A stretch of 64,000 nucleotides of DNA, taken from the NCBI RefSeq assembly GCF_001984215.1, contig NZ_CP019420.1:2170001-2234000 (forward strand), in the 5' to 3' direction. The notes under the pieces were generated by a model, which was not told the origin of the DNA, did no database searches, and saw only the letters and a list, made by a program, of their open reading frames with translations. Position 1 is the stretch's first letter. Each line of letters begins with the position of its first letter. This document shows, piece after piece, positions 63,000 to 64,000 of this stretch. Source of the stretch: Mycobacterium sp. MS1601 (GTDB lineage: Bacteria > Actinomycetota > Actinomycetes > Mycobacteriales > Mycobacteriaceae). Both the position numbers and the translations under genes were made by a program.

Positions 63000-64000
63000 A
63001 TGACAGAGACCGATCGTCCGCGCGGATTTCAACGCCCGCCGCGGCTGACCGACATCGCGCAGCGCGCCGGGGTGTCCATCAAGTCAGTCTCGCGGGTGCT
63101 CAACGACGAGCCGTACGTCACCGAGGAGCTGCGCGCCAAGGTGCTCGTAGCGGTCGAGGACCTCGGCTATGTCACCGACAACCGAGCCCGGGTGCTGCGC
63201 ACCAACAAGTCGGGGTTCCTCGGCATCATCGTTCCCGACATCCGCAACGGCTTCTTCGCGGGTCTGATCCATCAGTTCGAGAAGCGGCTTTCGGTGAGCG
63301 GCCAAACGATGCTTCTGGGGATCTCGGGGGAGCGCCCGGAACGCGAGGAAAAGTATCTCAAGCTGTTCCGCCAACAGCGGGTGGATGGGCTGGTGGTTCT
63401 CCCGACAGGTGCACCCAGCCTCGCAGATGTCGCCACGCGCGTGCCCACCGTGGTGCTCGACCGCACCCACGAATCCATCCACAACAGCGTCGATCACGTC
63501 CTGGTCCGCAACAAGGAAGCGGCGTACACCCTGACGCAGCATCTGATCGACAAGCGCGGGCTGCAGCGGGTCGCGATGGTTACCGGCGAGGCGACGATCT
63601 CCAGCGTTCGGGAGCGCCAATTGGGTTATCTGGAAGCCATCGAAGGGGCCGGACTCGAGCCGCTCATCAGCGCCGGACACACCTCGCGGGAGGCTGCGGC
63701 CGAGGGTGCCATAGACCTGATGTCGCGGATCGAGCCGCCGTTCGGGGTGCTCGCCACCGGTAACCGGATGTTCTGGGCGGTGATGACGGCGGCCAACCAT
63801 CTGCGGCTTTCGGTTCCCCGCGACGTCGCGGTGGTGACCTTCGACGGTATCGGTGACACCTCGTCACCGGGATTGCCGCCCACACAAGCGGTCCTGCCGG
63901 TCCCGACGATGGTAGCCAGGGCGTTGCAATTGCTGACCGAGCGGGAGAACGATCCCGGCCGCCCCTACCAGTCGGTGTCGCTGGATTGCGACATCGAATA
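63000..64000 (+). CDS. LacI-family transcriptional regulator, cut by window edge
   Basis: 333 codons are inside the window without a stop. The helix-turn-helix is at about 15-45 (LTDIAQRAGVSIKSVSRVLNDEPYV), followed by the hinge region (RARVLRTNKSGFLGIIVPDIRNGFF) and a periplasmic-binding-like ligand domain (HILVRNKEAA-type hinge, VVTFDGIGD). GGGAGGGAAG lies just before ATG 63000. It follows the aldolase by 44 bp on the same strand and probably represses the aldolase, kinase and ABC genes, responding to the sugar or its phosphate. The C-terminal end lies outside. Confidence 0.9.
   Translation, partial: MTETDRPRGFQRPPRLTDIAQRAGVSIKSVSRVLNDEPYVTEELRAKVLVAVEDLGYVTDNRARVLRTNKSGFLGIIVPDIRNGFFAGLIHQFEKRLSVSGQTMLLGISGERPEREEKYLKLFRQQRVDGLVVLPTGAPSLADVATRVPTVVLDRTHESIHNSVDHVLVRNKEAAYTLTQHLIDKRGLQRVAMVTGEATISSVRERQLGYLEAIEGAGLEPLISAGHTSREAAAEGAIDLMSRIEPPFGVLATGNRMFWAVMTAANHLRLSVPRDVAVVTFDGIGDTSSPGLPPTQAVLPVPTMVARALQLLTERENDPGRPYQSVSLDCDIE

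Overview
The window is a contiguous stretch of a high-GC actinobacterial chromosome, almost certainly from a fast-growing mycobacterium (Mycolicibacterium/Mycobacterium type). Markers for this: the galactan export and priming set wzt-glfT1-wzm, the bacterial proteasome activator with a C-terminal GQYL, an LdtB-type L,D-transpeptidase, a homologue of the M. smegmatis acyltransferase MsAcT, and two blocks that, from memory, follow the order of M. tuberculosis Rv3752c-Rv3760 (tadA, tyrA, proZWVX, LapA-like) and Rv3772-Rv3783 (pat/hisC2, crotonase, quinone oxidoreductase, class V aminotransferase-like, bpa, wzt, glfT1, wzm). No insertion sequence, prophage, CRISPR array or rRNA was seen.

Layout. 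0-3.6 kb: edge-truncated L,D-transpeptidase, SGNH acyltransferase, succinate-semialdehyde dehydrogenase, threonine dehydratase. 4.0-9.8 kb: three tandem paralogous exported proteins with long acidic tails; the first two share a duplicated promoter region and each of the three is followed by a GGGCCC-core hairpin terminator. 9.8-17.4 kb: hydrolase, tRNA-Ser(CGA), tadA pair, tyrA, a complete glycine-betaine/choline-type ABC operon. 17.4-23.2 kb: transglutaminase-like protein, histidine phosphatase, zinc-ribbon metallopeptidase, alkylsulfatase, dialkylglycine decarboxylase. 23.3-31.1 kb: a TrcRS-like two-component system at the head of a run of membrane glycosyltransferases (GT39, GT2-GtrA fusion, GT39 with a one-base frameshift), plus a divergent small anchored protein. 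31.1-34.8 kb: hydrolase, DUF1622, MFS, ThrE-like exporter. 34.9-41.3 kb: a tightly coupled operon, DeoR regulator, amine-type APC permease, FGGY kinase, FAD dehydrogenase with BFD [2Fe-2S] tail and FAD oxidoreductase. 41.4-45.7 kb: phosphotransferase, SDR, GntR/ACC deaminase pair, TmrB-like NTPase. 45.7-48.6 kb: a 973-residue exported protein with two tandem HExxH modules. 48.7-57.5 kb: tRNA-Arg, two tRNA-Ser and the conserved galactan-export block. 57.5-64 kb: a sugar ABC transporter, FGGY kinase, class II aldolase and LacI regulator, with candidate LacI operators in both control regions.

How it works together. Several units are whole pathways: osmolyte uptake (proXVWZ), galactan initiation and export (wzt/glfT1/wzm), an unassigned polyol or aminopolyol catabolic operon, and a ketose uptake-phosphorylation-aldol cleavage set. 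Many genes start directly 6-8 nt after a TANNNT hexamer, which fits leaderless transcription, common in mycobacteria, and this was used to choose start codons. All functional calls rest on motif and family recognition by eye; no database search was run.
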